DNA of 64,000 bases from Auricularia sp. M13 (GCA_037042915.1 CM073200.1:992001-1056000), one strand, 5' to 3'; positions 34,419 to 47,326 are shown, numbered from the stretch's first letter. The notes: generated by a model not told the origin, from the sequence alone. A program made the numbers and translations.

Positions 34419-37400
34419 TATTGTATTCCTCGTCCGCGCTTGCGCTCGTCGAGTATCTCTTCACCGTGGAAGAACTCGTTGCCCTCTTGAATGTACTCCG
34501 GCTCAGCGCGTTGCTCTGATTGTTTCGCAAATTCAGCAGGAGTGTCGTTATATGGTTTGAGGTACTCAGCATTTACTATGTCGTGAATATGCATATCGGC
34601 AGGGATCTTGAGCCTGTATGCATTGTCGTTGATGACTTCTAGCACTTCCCAGGGTCCTAGCCATTGGGCAAGTAGCTTCAGCGTTGGTCGTTCTCGTTCC
34701 CACGGCTGGGTCACGTGCTTCCGTGAGACCATGACTTTGTCGCCGACTTTGAAAAGGTGGTACTTACGGCCTTTGTTGTGGTACTTGGCCTGCACATCTT
34801 GGGCCTTTAGAAGAGTCTGCTGAGCCCTTTCAGCGTCAAGGCGCAGTTTCTCTAGGAAAGAGTCGACGCTCGACTCAGCCGAGGCGGAGGCTGCTAGGAT
34901 AAAGTCGTGCGATAGCCTGGGAAAGCGTCCACAGTCCAGTTCAAATGGACTGTAGCCTGTAGAAGGGTTAACGGAACTGTTGTAAGCAAATTCCAAAGCA
35001 GGGAGCAATTCTGACCAGTTATCCTGCGAATAATTGATGTACTAGTGGTCATGGATTTTACTGCGGATTCTGTCTGCCCGTCCGTTTGAGGATGATAGGC
35101 AGTACTGAAAGAGAGCTTGACGCCCAACTTTTCGAACAGCGTCCTCCAAAAATCGCTAGTGAACTTGGTATCGCGGTCAGAGATAATACGTTCTGGCAGA
35201 CCGTAAAGACATACTACTTCCCTGAAGAATCGGTTTGCCGTATCGGCCGCGGAGTCCTTCGAACGCGCTGGAATGTAGTGCACCTGTTTCGATAGCTTGT
35301 CTACCACGAGCAGAACCATGTCGTGACCGTCGTGCAACGTTGCGAACGGTCCTGCGAAGTCTACCGTTACCGTATGCCATCTTGCTTCAGGGACTGCGTT
35401 CGGCATAAGCGTACCAATTGGCGGCTGGTTGCTAGCCTTGTTCCGTTGGCATGAGTCGCAAGAGGAAACGTACGACTTGACGTCACGCGAGATTCGCGGC
35501 CAAAAGTAGAGGCGAGTTATCGCCAAGTACGTCTTGTCTATACCCAAATGACCCGATCCGACAGCATCGTGATGGTCGTGTAAGATGTTCAGGCGCAGAT
35601 CAGCGTGATTCGGAATGCAGAGCTTACGATGGGTCAAGTCCCCGGACGAGTGTTTCTTGAAGAGTAATCCGCTGACGAATTCATAGTCGCGAAACAACTG
35701 TCCCGCTGCGCCTGAAGCGAAAGCGTCGAGTATAGGCGCAAAGTGCATGTCTTGCGGGTAGCCCTCCTTGACCTTTTCGAGGAATAAGGGGTTGACTTGT
35801 GCTGCGGAGACATGCAGGGACTCACTTTCCATCACAGCGGCTATCTCCGTAACTGGCGCGCGAGACAGGGCGTTGACATTGGAATGCGACCGACCAGGAC
35901 GGTGTATGATTTTCAGGATACCGTCCCAGCCTTGCAGCTCCACCACCCACCGTTTAATACGAGCGTTAGTTCCTTTGTAATCCATAATCCACTGAAGCGC
36001 GGAGTGATCAGTGATCAGCTTCAGCGAAGGAACGCCTTCAATATACGGATGGAACTTACGCAGCGCCCAGACGATGTCTAGTAGCTCTAGTTCAGTCGCG
36101 GAATATCTTTGTTCTGCGCCGACAAGTGTGCGCGATGCCGTGCACACAATGTGCTCTTTACCATCGTCTCCCTGCTGAGCTAGAACAGCTCCAATGCCAA
36201 GATACGAGCCGTCCGTATAGATCGTGAACTCGCGATCGTAATTTGGATGTGCTAGGATCGGCTCTTCGCATAGCTTGTTTTTCAGGGAGTCGAAGGTGAG
36301 CTGGCATTCGTCTGACCAGACGAAATCGGCGTCTTTAGCCAGCAAACAAGTGAGAGGCCGCGCTATCATTGAGTAATCCTTGATAAAGCGTTGATAGTAA
36401 CCAGCCATACCTAAGAAGATTTGCACTTGTTTCACGTTCTTGGGAGCGGGGAAGTCCTTGATGGCTCTCACATTCTCCGACTTCATTCCAATACCAAGGC
36501 GGCTGACATTGTGACCCAAAGCCTGGACCTGAGAGTAGCATATGTGAGACTTCTTAAGAGACAGAGTGAATCCTGTGGGGATGAGACGCTCGAAGACTGA
36601 CCTAAGATGCGAGAGATGCGTCTCAAAGTCCGCGGAGTAGACTATAATGTCGTCAATATAGCCTACCGCATAGTCCCACTTCGCTTTTCCCAATGCCTTG
36701 TCCATACACCTTTGGAAAATCGAAGGTCCGTTCTTGATGCCGAACGGCATGCGTTTGTATTGGAACAGTCCGACCGGCGTGCGAAACGCCAGTTTCGGTC
36801 GGTCCTCCTCCTCAATCTCCACTTGATTGAATCCCGCGTTAGCGTCAAATGTGGAGAAGTACTTCTTACCTTGAAATTGATTCAGGTAATCATAGATTCG
36901 AGGTATTGGGTACTGGTCCGAGCGAGACACAGCGTTCAACTTTCGATAGTCAACACAAAAGCGAATTTTACCTCTCTGTTTGATGAGAACAACGTTGGCG
37001 GCCCAGGGAGAATCTGCGGGCTCAATCACATCGTTTGCCAGCAAGCGGGCGACTTCTTCTTCAATGAATCTCCATCCCTCGGGCGATACTCAAAACGGTG
37101 GTGTCGCAACTGGCGAAGCGTCACCTGTATCAATCTTGACCTTGGTCAAGTTAGTATGGCCAAGAGGACAGGATCCGTATGCGAAGACTCACCTATGAGA
37201 TCTCAGAACATCGAGCAATTTCTCCTTCTGCTCTTGAGATAGTTCCTGGTTGACATCGAGATCTTTGAGCGTGATCTCGAAGTCCTCCAGGTCTTGCTGT
37301 TCGTCGAGGTCGTCAGGCGCTACGTCTGCTGTATAGCTGTCACAGCTGGATGGCTTCGAATGATCCAAGAGCGGGAGAGCGCGTCCCAACACTTGTCCCT

Positions 37401-37766
37401 TTGAGATCCTCAAGGGAAACAGCTCGAGATTGTAAATCTCGACCCATTGCTCTGGACGAGCTGCGTCACCTATAGACCGAGCGGCAGCAGCGATTACATT
37501 CCCGTCCTGAAGTGGGACTGGATCGAGGTAATATTTACGCGTCTTCACGCGACCAGTCAACTCACCACGCACTCGCGCGGTGTGGAACGGTCTCACCGTG
37601 TAGCTCTCTGCGGCTCAAATAGCTCCTGGCGAGTCTCGCTTCACCCGAATATCGATTTGGACTTCGCCAGGTAAACGTCTCGTCAGGGTCATACGCTGCG
37701 AAGGAATGTCAATAATCCCTCCGTAGAACATAATGAAGTCGTTGCCCAGGATGATACGCGGCCTCG

Positions 37767-38601
37767 TGTTGCGGTTCTTGGCGATGTTCTTCGCCCACGC
37801 CACTCCCGCGTTGCTTTATCGACGCTCAGTCCTTGTTCGCCGTCCTCAATTCCCACCACCGCTACGCGCTCGGATCCTTGACCTTGGTCGACATGCTCCT
37901 GCAATGCCCTTTGGAGTCGCTCATCAGACGTCGCCCCTCTCTCGTCGCCGCGCCCGTGCACTCCAGCACCGTCGGCGTGCTCCTGCCGCCGTTCGGGCCG
38001 TCGGCTGTGCATGTCCGCTATCGGCCTTCGGCACCGGCCTCGGTCTTGGTCCTGTGCACAGTGCCCGCTGCACTCCCGGTCGGTCGGACCCTTTGCTCGG
38101 AGCATCCCCATGGTGGATCTCGACCACTCGCTGTGCCGCGGCGCGCACTCCGTGGTCTTGGCCATTCGCCACGCAGCTGCTGCTGCACTCCTCCTTCTCG
38201 GCCCTTCTCAGATACCCGCCCGATACCCCCATAGGCATGGACTCTAGTTTAGTATGGTTTCCTTCACCTTCCTTTCGTCACCCCCTTTGGTGGTTCCACT
38301 TTCATTCACTTCGTCGTTGTCCCCCTCGCACTGCCGCAGCACCTCGGTGTCTGTTCTATTTGTGTCTTTCCCCTCGGTCATTGCCCCGATCTTCACCCCT
38401 TCTACTCCGCACCTCAGTCCGCTTTATAGTGTGTTGTGGCTGCGCTTCCATTGCTTCCGGACCCGCTATAGTTACCGGCTATCGCCGAGCTGTGTACCCT
38501 AGGTTGGATCTGGTCAGTTATGTGTACGACCTTCCCCTCCTGAGTACCCTTCCTGGTCGGCTATGCCTCCTGGTCGGTGGTGTATGCAGCACACCGTGAC
38601 A
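37767..38601 (+). mobile_element. Solo LTR, family A copy 2 (835 bp), inserted between protease and RT
   Basis: It starts TGTTGCGGTTCTTGGCG and ends CAGCACACCGTGACA, with exact 5-bp duplications CCTCG at 37762-37766 and 38602-38606. The last 110 bp are nearly identical to the ends of the copies at 32967 and 57631. It lies opposite in orientation to the host retroelement. Confidence 0.88.
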
Positions 38602-41600
38602 CCTCGTTGACATAGAGTTTGGATGGGATCCGTACTTGTTTTCCCCATCTGTCTTCGAACACCAAGGTGAGAATAATGTAATGGGTTATGGTAGCATAGC
38701 CCGATACACCCTTGACATTGATCAGCGGACAGGGTCTCAGGATCTCACTCTTGAAGTGCCTCGCTCTCAATTTCGAGTCAATCAATGATATTGACGATCT
38801 GGTATCTATGCAAGCACGAAAAGAAGTACCCGCGGCCTGGCCATCGAATGAGACCGGTGTATAAGCAGGACTCTTGTCGGCGTACCGCATTTCGCCCAGA
38901 TCGTTGACTCGCGACGTGACAGACGAGTCAGGATTCAGCTCCTGCTCGTGCTTCGAAGCGTTTTTCGTGCCCACCAAAATCTTCGGATTCGGTAAGTGTT
39001 CTGGGTTCTTGTCTATGCACGGGGAAATTTTTTGATGCTTCTTACCTTCAATAGCGGGCGATTCTTTCGGAGAAGACATGGTCTTCGAGGCAGACCTAGT
39101 CGTAACTGCGTACGACTCTGCGAAGTTCGCCCCGTCTTTGCTGTCGTAGGCGTCCGAGGAGTGCTCTGAATCCGAGTCCTCCTCGTCCTCGTCCACATCT
39201 TCGCCTGCTTCCTGATCATCTGCAGGATCGGCGAGATAAGTCTTCGCGGGACGTGGAGCGGATTGCGACTGACCTGCAGCCTTCTGAGCGGGCGCCGACC
39301 CTGACGCAAATCGACGCTGCGTTGATTGCGACGTGAAGGTTGTTTGGCCACGCGGCTTCGAGTCAGGTGCACTAGGCCGTGGTACAGTAGCGGACAAGGT
39401 CGTTGTTGTTTCGCGTTGCGTAAAAGTCTTGTACCGCGGCTGTACGGCCTTCTTCTGATCGAAGCGATCTCTCACTGCGGGCGGCGGCTTGCGGACCAAG
39501 CTCGGTTCGAGGTCAATAAGTACACGACGGAAAGTCGTTAGTGATCGCGCACCTTGTGCTACCATCCCCGACTTTATGTGAGGGTGAAACTCGGCTGGAA
39601 GGCCCGAAAGTAAATCTTGAATACAGTCCTCCTGAGACACGCTAGGCATGACGATACGTCGTAAGCGAGTGCGTGTATTGAAGTAATTGGAGAACGTATC
39701 TCCGTGACGCCATATGCACTGACGAAGTTCCTGGCCTTTCTTGGAGAGGTAGTTGGCCTCTCGGAACTCCATCCTCATGGCGTTAGACCAGTCGTCCCAA
39801 GTCGTATAGCTTTGGCAAGTTTCCGGCGCGAGAGTCGTGATCCATTCCCTTGCCTTGCCGGCAAGGAGCATCAGGAGATTGGCCAATAGATGATCGAAGG
39901 GGACTTTCATCCAAGGGGTATCCTGGATCAAAATCAACGGCACCGGGTCGGTAACCGCTGCAATGCCAGCGACCAGCAGACATATATACTATATCCGCGG
40001 ATATACCTCCGAATCCGCGGATTTGCCTCCGCTTTGTTCCGCTTCCCAGGTACATCATCACCGAGATCATCTTACCGGTGAAGTCAACCAGTGTTGCAAC
40101 ACACCTGGCACTGCATATATCTGCATAGCTACATGAGAATACTCAAGTATCATGTCAGAAAAGTCTCGTCTGCAACTCTGAAGAGATAAATCCGCCTCAG
40201 AGCTTCCATATGCACCTGGCTGGCCTCCGGCTCCGCCCGAGCCTGAGGTCGGCAACCTCTCTAGCGCAAGCTCGGAGGAGACATACATACTAACGTGATG
40301 TACCGGATTTTGCCGATGACCACCCCTTGCTTTCATCTGGTCGTAGATTGCGGTCAGCTTGGCAATCCAGATGTCAACGTCCTTGCCTACTCTGGCAGAG
40401 AACTTGGGCAAGTCACGCACTTTTGGGATCACTTGTCCCAAAGATCCTTGACTGCCCGTCGACCATCCTAGGCCCTGCGACGCACGCTGTTGATCGTTAT
40501 CAGGGGCAGTAATGCCTGGACCTTGGGGCGGCGGTGGCGGTGGCGGCGGCGCCCCAAACATGTTGCCTTCGAGAGGCGGTACAGCGACACCATTCGCGGG
40601 CGGCAGCGCTGCGTCACCTCCTAACGGACTGTTTTGTGACGCATATGGGGGAGCCGGTGTGGCGCGTGTGCCTGCAGCAGGCACGCGATGCGGATCGACC
40701 GATGGATCCGGATAGGGTGCCGATGCAAGAGGAACAGAGAGCAGCCTATCTTCCGAGTGAACGGCGCTGGCATCTGCGTATGCCGTATAAGGAGCACCTC
40801 TGAAGAACGGAACTCCAGTCGCAGGTTGTACTGGCGGCGACAGAAATCGTACTCGAGGCGGCATGGACGATGACAGTGGCAGCTGTGCGGCAGTCGGATG
40901 CGCAGCAAGTGGCGGCCAGGGCGGTGTGGTGGAGCCTCCACCGTCTAGAAAGAAGGAGTGAGGCTCTGGCTTCTCATGACTGATCGTCCGGTCTCGGCGT
41001 GCACAGAGGGGGGGGGGGGTTGCTCGTATTGAGCGTGATGATCGCAACCCGGAGATGGCCGGGACGGACTTGGCGCTCCGTACAGACACGGGCAATCTCT
41101 GCCATTTCTTTCAGAAATCGCTGTTTCCAGCCTCGCAAGTCGAGCGTCAAAGCGGTCCCAATCAACCGATCTGCACTGGCATGAGCACGACGTCGCTTGA
41201 GGAATGCGTGCCGCATGAAAAGTCCTGGATATAGCATCGAGCAGCTCTTGAGAGCGCGCGTTTGCCGACGCATCTAGCGAGCCGGTCAGTGAAGTAAATT
41301 GCTCACCAAGCGAGCTCTCAATATGGTCAAAGGTTTCATCCATCTTCTTCTCGAGAGCAGAGTGGATGTCGTCGAGTCTCTTAAGGATAAGGTCCCATAA
41401 CCTGTCGAATAGTTTAGGGACGTTCCTCTTGAGTTTTCCTTGCTCGTCCGAGATCCTCTTCTCAAACTGGGTGAGGTGCTCAAGCAGGGCCTTCTGGTTG
41501 TCAGGCATCAGTTCCAGCAGCTTCTGGATCCTGTCTAGACGAGACAAGAATCCAGTATCTCCGTCAGTCAAGAGAGATAAGATCGTTGTGACTTGATCGA

Positions 41601-42672
41601 ACGTAGGCAGTCTGAAATCCGATCTTTCATCAGTGAAAGCATCGAATACTGCTGAGATCTCATCGACTACATCCGAGAGGTCGTTTTCGGACTGTTCTTT
41701 GAATTCTTTCAGGAAAGCACGTCCTAACTCCTCTAGAAACTCATTCTGTTTCTGCATAGACGATCCTAAGAGGTCGAATACATTCCATTGACTACCAGCT
41801 ATGTTCCCTAGCACCTTATTGATTATAGGAATAGTGCTCGGCTTGGCTTCTTTCACTTCCTCGACAGCAGCTTTCTTGGCGCCTTGTACCTTCTCACTGA
41901 AATCCATCCATGGGTCCTCTGCGGCAGGTGGCGGAGACTCAGGCAGTGGAATATTAAACGGCTTGATTGGAGATGCAGCAGGAGGCGTAGCTGGCTTCGG
42001 GGAAGACGTGGAAGGATCTAATGGTGCTGCGACGGGACTCACGATCGGTGTGGGAGATGCTGGAGTGGCAAATACCGTTTGCACCAGCAGTGTGCTCTGT
42101 GCAAAGGACTTTGGCGAGTCGATGAGCGACTCATCAGGCTCCCGTGACTGCGAAAACAAGTCCCATGTCGGTACCGGGGAAATGCGCTGTGCACGAGGTG
42201 GAGAGCGGTGACTGGGGTCATCCCCAGCATCATGAGGCGAAGTCACCTGACCAGCCTGCGGATGCGATGACGTTGCTGCAGGTTCAGTGGCAATGTGTTG
42301 GCTTGGCGCTGGAAAGGCGCCCGGGATTACCTCTGTGTCAGAGGAATCCGATTCTTGCACGCGGCGACCACGAGGTTTGGGTATGTAAGTGGTCTTCTTG
42401 TAGGTGTTCCCGCGGCGTGTCGTAACAACTGGCGTGGAAAAGATTGGATTGAGAATCACGGGATTGGGTAATACAGGATTCGGAGCCGTAGGAGGCTCAG
42501 AGCTCGACACCGGCGTGTTAGCGGGTGTATGACTCGCCGAAGCGGGCCCTTCCTGAGTCGCAGACTGCGGCGGCCTTGCTGCAGCTGGGCAGCCGGGACG
42601 ATCAGGGGAAAACATCACGGTAGGTACCTACGGTGTGCTATAAAAAAGGTTAGACGTCAGCGTGCTCAAGAA

Positions 42673-42686
42673 GGATTCGTCCACCA
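42673..42686 (-). other. Primer binding site candidate
   Basis: Two bases inside the 5' LTR the minus strand reads TGGTGGACGAATCC, starting with the TGG expected to pair with a tRNA CCA end. The tRNA was not identified. Confidence 0.5.
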
Positions 42687-42688
42687 AA

Positions 42689-43031
42689 TGTAAGGGTTGC
42701 GCTCACCTTACGAGCGTAGTCTCGAATGAGGGTCGCGCTTGAGCGGCCAACGGGCAAACGGAATACGTGCGACTCGGCGTCTAGAACGCGGGGTCGATGC
42801 CTGGCAGGTCGAAGGGCCGGCGGCAGGCGGGAATTGGACGGGGGCGGCGTTGATCAGACGGCGCCGTGCGCGGTGCTAGCGTAGAAAGCAGAGCAAAACC
42901 AAGGTTGCATTAACAGTAACTAACTAGCTAGCTTAGATACATGATGATGTGAGTCATTGGAGAGTCCAATGACTCACTATCTTATTTCTCGAATGAGCGG
43001 GAAACAACAAGTGTAAGCCGGAATGTTTACA
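42689..43031 (-). repeat. 5' LTR of the Ty3/gypsy element
   Basis: 343 bp, matching 28589-28931 with about five differences by eye; same TG..CA ends. Outer flank GATTG at 43032-43036. Confidence 0.93.
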
Positions 43032-43290
43032 GATTGGGTTGTCTAGCTTATTACAATACCAATGTCATCAGGAAATGCTTCGCGTGAGCTGCCAAAGGGA
43101 CAACCCTGGTATTAGAACTATTACTATAGTCTGGAAAGACTGTAATCGATTTCATACTAGTACTTTATGGAGGTACCAGCAAAATACTACAATCACCGCG
43201 ATAACTACTACACAAAGCATTTTGTGAAGTGCCATACCGCAAGCTTTATGTCTACTACGTCGCCTCGTAGCACATTGCACCCTGGACACT

Positions 43291-43785
43291 TCAGTCTCTG
43301 CTTGCCACAGCACTGCCTTGGGGGTTTACCCACTGTGGCAGCTTGTTCAAAAACGGAGAGAGGTCGATCGGATCGCTGCATTGAAGAGCGGAGTATTCAT
43401 CTGCGGAGAGAGCTTTCAGCCATTTCTGATTGTAGAAATTCCTTGGGAGTCTGGGGACCATGCGCGGGGAGGTTTGACGAAGAGGAGCGTCGTTGGTCCT
43501 CCGACGGAACTGATTACAACCCCCTGTACTCTCCCCGACACTGAAGAGGTCGTGGATGTGCGGATCGACAAGGTAATGGAAGATCTGGGTTATATCCGGG
43601 TTCACCCAGAACTTCTGGATGCGTCGACAAGTTTTGCGCCCATGACGCGAAAGCTCTTCATCCGTTTCGTCTTCGCTGATCACATCCTCGTCCATAAGCC
43701 GCATGATAGGCAGGAAGTCTGCCAGGACGGCCTCTGCCTCGCAGACCCTGATTCTGAGCCTGTGGAGCTGTATTGAATTGGTCAA
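43291..43785 (-). CDS. Hypothetical protein of a dispersed basidiomycete family
   Basis: 164-residue open frame. The central part reads DEDVISEDETDEELSRHGRK, then FWVNPDITQIFHYLVD, and PRLPRNFYNQKWLKALSADE toward the C-terminus. The layout of an acidic start, then W.NP..T..FH, then a LP.NFYD.EWL-like end is reminiscent of short proteins found in many copies near mobile elements in mushroom genomes; this is from memory of the pattern, not a search. No catalytic motif. It lies 250 bp outside the Ty3/gypsy element. Confidence 0.4.
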   Translation of the reverse strand: MTNSIQLHRLRIRVCEAEAVLADFLPIMRLMDEDVISEDETDEELSRHGRKTCRRIQKFWVNPDITQIFHYLVDPHIHDLFSVGESTGGCNQFRRRTNDAPLRQTSPRMVPRLPRNFYNQKWLKALSADEYSALQCSDPIDLSPFLNKLPQWVNPQGSAVASRD

Positions 43786-44518
43786 ACCCTCGCATCGCGT
43801 AACACACTGTGTCCGCGGCGACGCACCGAGGTTCTTCGGGCGGCCATGCGGCAGTGCGCGAGCGCTAACTGACGTTGCTCTTTGCCGTCATTTCCCGTTT
43901 GGTGAGGCTGCGATGAACCCGTCAGCAGCAGATACAGGAAGCTATAGAGAATGTCTGACATTCGCCATGGCTCGTGAAGTTTGAGAGAAGTGTCGAGGTC
44001 AGTGGGGGTATCGACTGAGTTTGATTGATTGGCAGCGCACTGACGGTATAAATATTAGTGGGTGAGGGGGTGTTAAATTGGCAGAATTGACCCAGAGGCC
44101 GCTTGACGGCGCCAAGAGACGGCGGCGTCAAGAAACAAGCCGGTGCCAAGGAGCCGCCTGCGTTGATGAACCGGACGGCGGTCGTTGCCTTTACCGGCAG
44201 GTTCTCGACGGCTTTTTGGATATGCGCGGCGCCGCGATACCATACGTGTTGTCCGCTAATGGACTGTGTGACCCATCACACCATTCCGATGCTTTTTCAA
44301 GCACGTGAAGCGATCAGTTAGAAGATAATGCGGTGAGATGACTGATAATGCGGTGAGATAACCGTTATTCGAGCAGTTTGAGATGAGCTATAGTTTACAT
44401 ATGGCGGAAAGATAATGATGACCGATGAAGATAGAGCTGTAACATGATATGGATAGGCCACGCTCCCATGTAATCCCTTAGAGACTGGTCCCTGTCACAG
44501 GCCTATCCAACAATGCGC
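43786..44518. other. Intergenic
   Basis: No gene seen. Near 44100-44125 the sequence GACGGCGCCAAGAGACGG is the reverse complement of the CTCTTGGCGCCGTC motif found in the clusters at 20620 and 52120. AT-rich beyond 44330. Confidence 0.4.
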
Positions 44519-45792
44519 TTAACGAAAACAAATATCACACGGCGTTGCACTCACCAGGTTGCAGACGAGCAGTATATTTGTTTCGTCCTGCTTACTGTAA
44601 CATTTAGAGACGTCGAGATGCTGCTCGGCCAGACTGCCGATGAGTTTCTACCAGAAGGTCACGTCGCATTCCATACAGTGCCTGGTGAATGAGAGAGACC
44701 TTACCTTCACGTCCTTGTATCGCTCATCAGGCCAGTTCAAGGCCTGCTGTAGATTATATCCACCACTATTCGGCCGGGAATGCCGACCCCGAGGTCTAGG
44801 AATGGTGCGGCGCTCGGCGGGAGAAGGGCCACGAAACGGGGAAGACGGGGGTAAATGTACGGGCTGCGAGCTCACGTCGACATCCTGCAAAGATCCTTCC
44901 TGCAAATACTCGATTAGGAGCGTTCTAAACCGAAACAACCAGCTCACAGACGCTGCGAGCCCCATAGCCGCCGCCGTAGATGGCTCGCCGTCGTGCCTGT
45001 CGCACAGCGCGTCCAGCTTGACCAGGACTTGGACGTATACGCAGGAGAACATAGGACTCTGCTAAACGCGGATTAAATCAAGGAATCAGAGGGGAAACCA
45101 GACTAACAGTGCTCGTAGATTGTGCAGTGTTTCGACCTGAAGGATCTCCCTTTCACGAGCAGTCAGTCGCGATGCACGCGGTCGAAGGCAAAATGGGTAC
45201 TTACGGCATCGCTTGTCAGCTTGAATGGATTGAGGAGCGACGGCGCCGAGACCTTGATTTCGACGATGGCGAAGAGGTTCATCTTGCGACGCCTCATTTT
45301 CTATAAGCGATCAATAAACGCAAACCCGACATGACCATTCACGAACGCTGACGATAAAATTAAGCAGAGCGCGAGGGTCCCAAGCCTTGCCGAGTAGGAC
45401 AGAGCATGGCGTGATGCACTATGAAGGCCTTGTAGCCGCGTGCTTAATAAAATGATGAAAACTCACCTCAACGAGTCGGTTCATTAGCGCGAGCTCTTCA
45501 GCTATGGCGCGCTCGTCGAAAGTAGGAAGCTTCGGAACGTTCGCATCGCCATATTCCTGTACGCACGTGGTTTAGAGACTGACAGAGATGCATGAGTAGA
45601 AACGTACGGGTACGTCAGGGACACGACGGCGGAGGTTTCCGGGCTGTGCGTGGCTATGAGTAAGGCGAGGAGAAGCAGATCCTGAGGACTTACGTGCAAG
45701 TCATCCTGCAGGTCCTCCGAGACGGTGAACGGCGACGGCGACGATGGATACTGTGCGGTCGGATCGAGTGAGGGAGGGGATTTCTGATGCAT
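44519..45792 (-). CDS. Hypothetical multi-exon protein
   Basis: Starts MHQKSPPSLDPTAQYPSSPS at 45792. Successive in-frame exons follow: FTVSEDLQDDLH (ending at GTAAGT, about 45693), PGNLRRRVPDVP, EYGDANVPKLPTFDERAIAE..NRLVE (about 45560-45470), KMRRRKMNLFAIVEIKV..LTSDA (about 45305-45210), then MFSCVYVQVLVKLDALCDRH and a Pro/Arg-rich tail, with a final exon KLIGSLAEQHLDVSKCY and stop at 44519. Introns have GTAAGT/GTGAGT/GTACGT donors and CAG or TAG acceptors; some are unusually long for this window (about 100-160 nt). I do not recognise the family. The extent of the 3' exons is uncertain. Confidence 0.5.
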
Positions 45793-47326
45793 TTATCAAG
45801 TTTCGATCGGCGCAAAGAGTTGAGACGTACGGGCGGGATAAGAAGAGTAGGAAAAAAGAATCCTCCGGGCGAGACATGGCGATCGGAAGAGAGGAAGCGT
45901 GGAGCGTCAGCAGCACTGCAATGGGCAAGCTGATCCAGACGCGGGGTGAGCCGTTCGTATCGCGCGGTGGTGGTCTCGCGGGAAGACGTCTTGGCAGATG
46001 TGTACTGTGGCGGGTGTGAGAACGTGCTGACGCGGGGGAAAGGAGAGGAGAGCTGGCCTTTGGCATTGATTACGAGGGCCGGCAGTGAAGACGAACGGAC
46101 GCGGGGGAGATACGAGGTATGCGATCCAAGGACTCAGGCGTCCGGATGTTTATATCGCACGACTGGTGCATTGAGCGATGTCGCGTCCGTGCAGATGCAT
46201 TGGAGGACAATGGATATCGAGGACGTAAAGAGCAGGAGCAAGGTTCTGGCAACGTTGCCCGCGGAATGGGTTTGACGAGCACCGTCCTCGTCCCTGGAGA
46301 GCTCGCGTTGTGGAATCGAGCTTGCTTGACGCTCCCAGAGGACGATGTACGCATGGGCCCGGGCAGAAGAGGCGTCGGGGAGTGGGACGGAGCGATGAAG
46401 CGGATGTGGGCGCAGCACTGCGTCGGGACCTGAAGGCGGCATTGTGCTCATGAGGGAGCACACGTGTATGGATAAAGCCAGATCTCGAGTAAATGAGCAA
46501 GAGATTAGAGTGCCGCCGTGAGATCGCCTTGGTAGGAGACGCATGGCACGAGGCCCAGAGCGCCAGTAGGTGGGATCAACAGACACACGTACGTACGGTC
46601 AGGGCAGCGACGACGCGCTCCAACAAAGCCGCAAGAAGCAGGCAGGTCATATCAAGACCAGGGCATGGAACAAAGGCAAGATTATCGGGATAAGAGCACG
46701 AACCAAGGCGCTCTGACAGACACAGTCGCCAGCGATGCAACAATTTTGCTGGGTTGTCGACAGCCCATGCTACGCAGACGGATGGACCGACGGACCAGCT
46801 GCAATCCATACCAGGATGCCCTGAGTGACCAACGGGTCGACTAAGGGCACGAATGAGCCCGTCTGCAACTCAGAAAACAGATTCGGACTGGGCTGGAATC
46901 GGAGTCGAAACAATCTCATAACACGAGATCTGGCAGATGACGTTGAACGCGCGCTACACGTGTGGGTCGAGCGCTTGAGCCTAGTGAAAGCGAACGCCCG
47001 GTATAATCACAATCAGCTGCACACGCGGCAGCTGCGTTCGCAGCTCAGAGTCAGGGGCCAGCAACTGGTGCCTCGCACGGTGGGCGGCGTTTTGCTCGTG
47101 TTTCCTGGTTGTCTGCTCACTGATGAGTTCAGCATTTCCTCAGAGCTCGAGGACAAGTAGCGCCGCCGGAGACTTGTGCTCAAGCGCCAACCGCCTTTGC
47201 CCTGGCAGGCACGCAAACTGCCAACATCAGGTTCGCGGCAGCTAAACGGAAGACGGGACGGATCGGCCGAATCCAGTGGACCCTTGGCGAGTAAGTACCA
47301 TGCGTCGCGGCCCAGTGCGAACGATC
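45793..47326. other. Non-coding or unrecognised region
   Basis: Open frames of 90-150 codons on both strands overlap each other and lack convincing splice signals or motifs. Nothing I can support as a gene. Confidence 0.4.

Larger units (their letters stand above)
33908..42618 (-). pseudogene. gag-pol region of the Ty3/gypsy element (degenerate)
   Basis: 42618-40945: Pro/Ser-rich then coiled-coil-rich gag N-terminus. 41095-40067: proline-rich segment, then KDVDIWIAKLTAIYDQMKA. 39943-38561: gag core (AREWITTL.., RQCIWRHGDTFSNYF) and a protease-like ACIDTRSSISLID in which the usual DTGS is DTRSS. 37806-37044: ILGNDF region. 37044-34894: reverse transcriptase with GYIDDIIVYS, RNase H, integrase zinc finger (HH..C..C) and core (VDFAGPF.., YHPQTDGQTE). 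35008-34421: integrase C-terminus. 34039-33908: chromodomain-like YLVKFKGIPREESVWLPA and stop. Breaks seen: TGA near 37090, a stop near 37617, a frameshift near 35030, a frame change at the C12 run (41008-41019), and the LTR and MITE insertions. Confidence 0.85.
28589..43031 (-). mobile_element. Complete Ty3/gypsy chromovirus-type LTR retrotransposon, enlarged by nested insertions
   Basis: Two 343-bp direct repeats (28589-28931, 42689-43031) bound the unit, and the 5-bp duplication GATTG lies outside both ends (28584-28588, 43032-43036). The LTRs differ at about five positions by eye. On the minus strand the order is 5' LTR, primer-binding-site candidate, gag-like region, protease, RT, RNase H, integrase, chromodomain, an extra ORF, polypurine tract and 3' LTR. 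Later insertions inside it: 29071-30758, 30240-30524, 30814-31361, 31961-32967, 34040-34418 and 37767-38601. Without them it would be about 10 kb. Several stops and frameshifts in pol suggest it is no longer autonomous. Confidence 0.92.

Noticed and set aside
37767-38601. Divergent protease or extra pol exon between gag and RT (288-codon plus frame)
   Set aside because: CCTCG duplications and homology to the other A-family LTR ends show it is a solo LTR.
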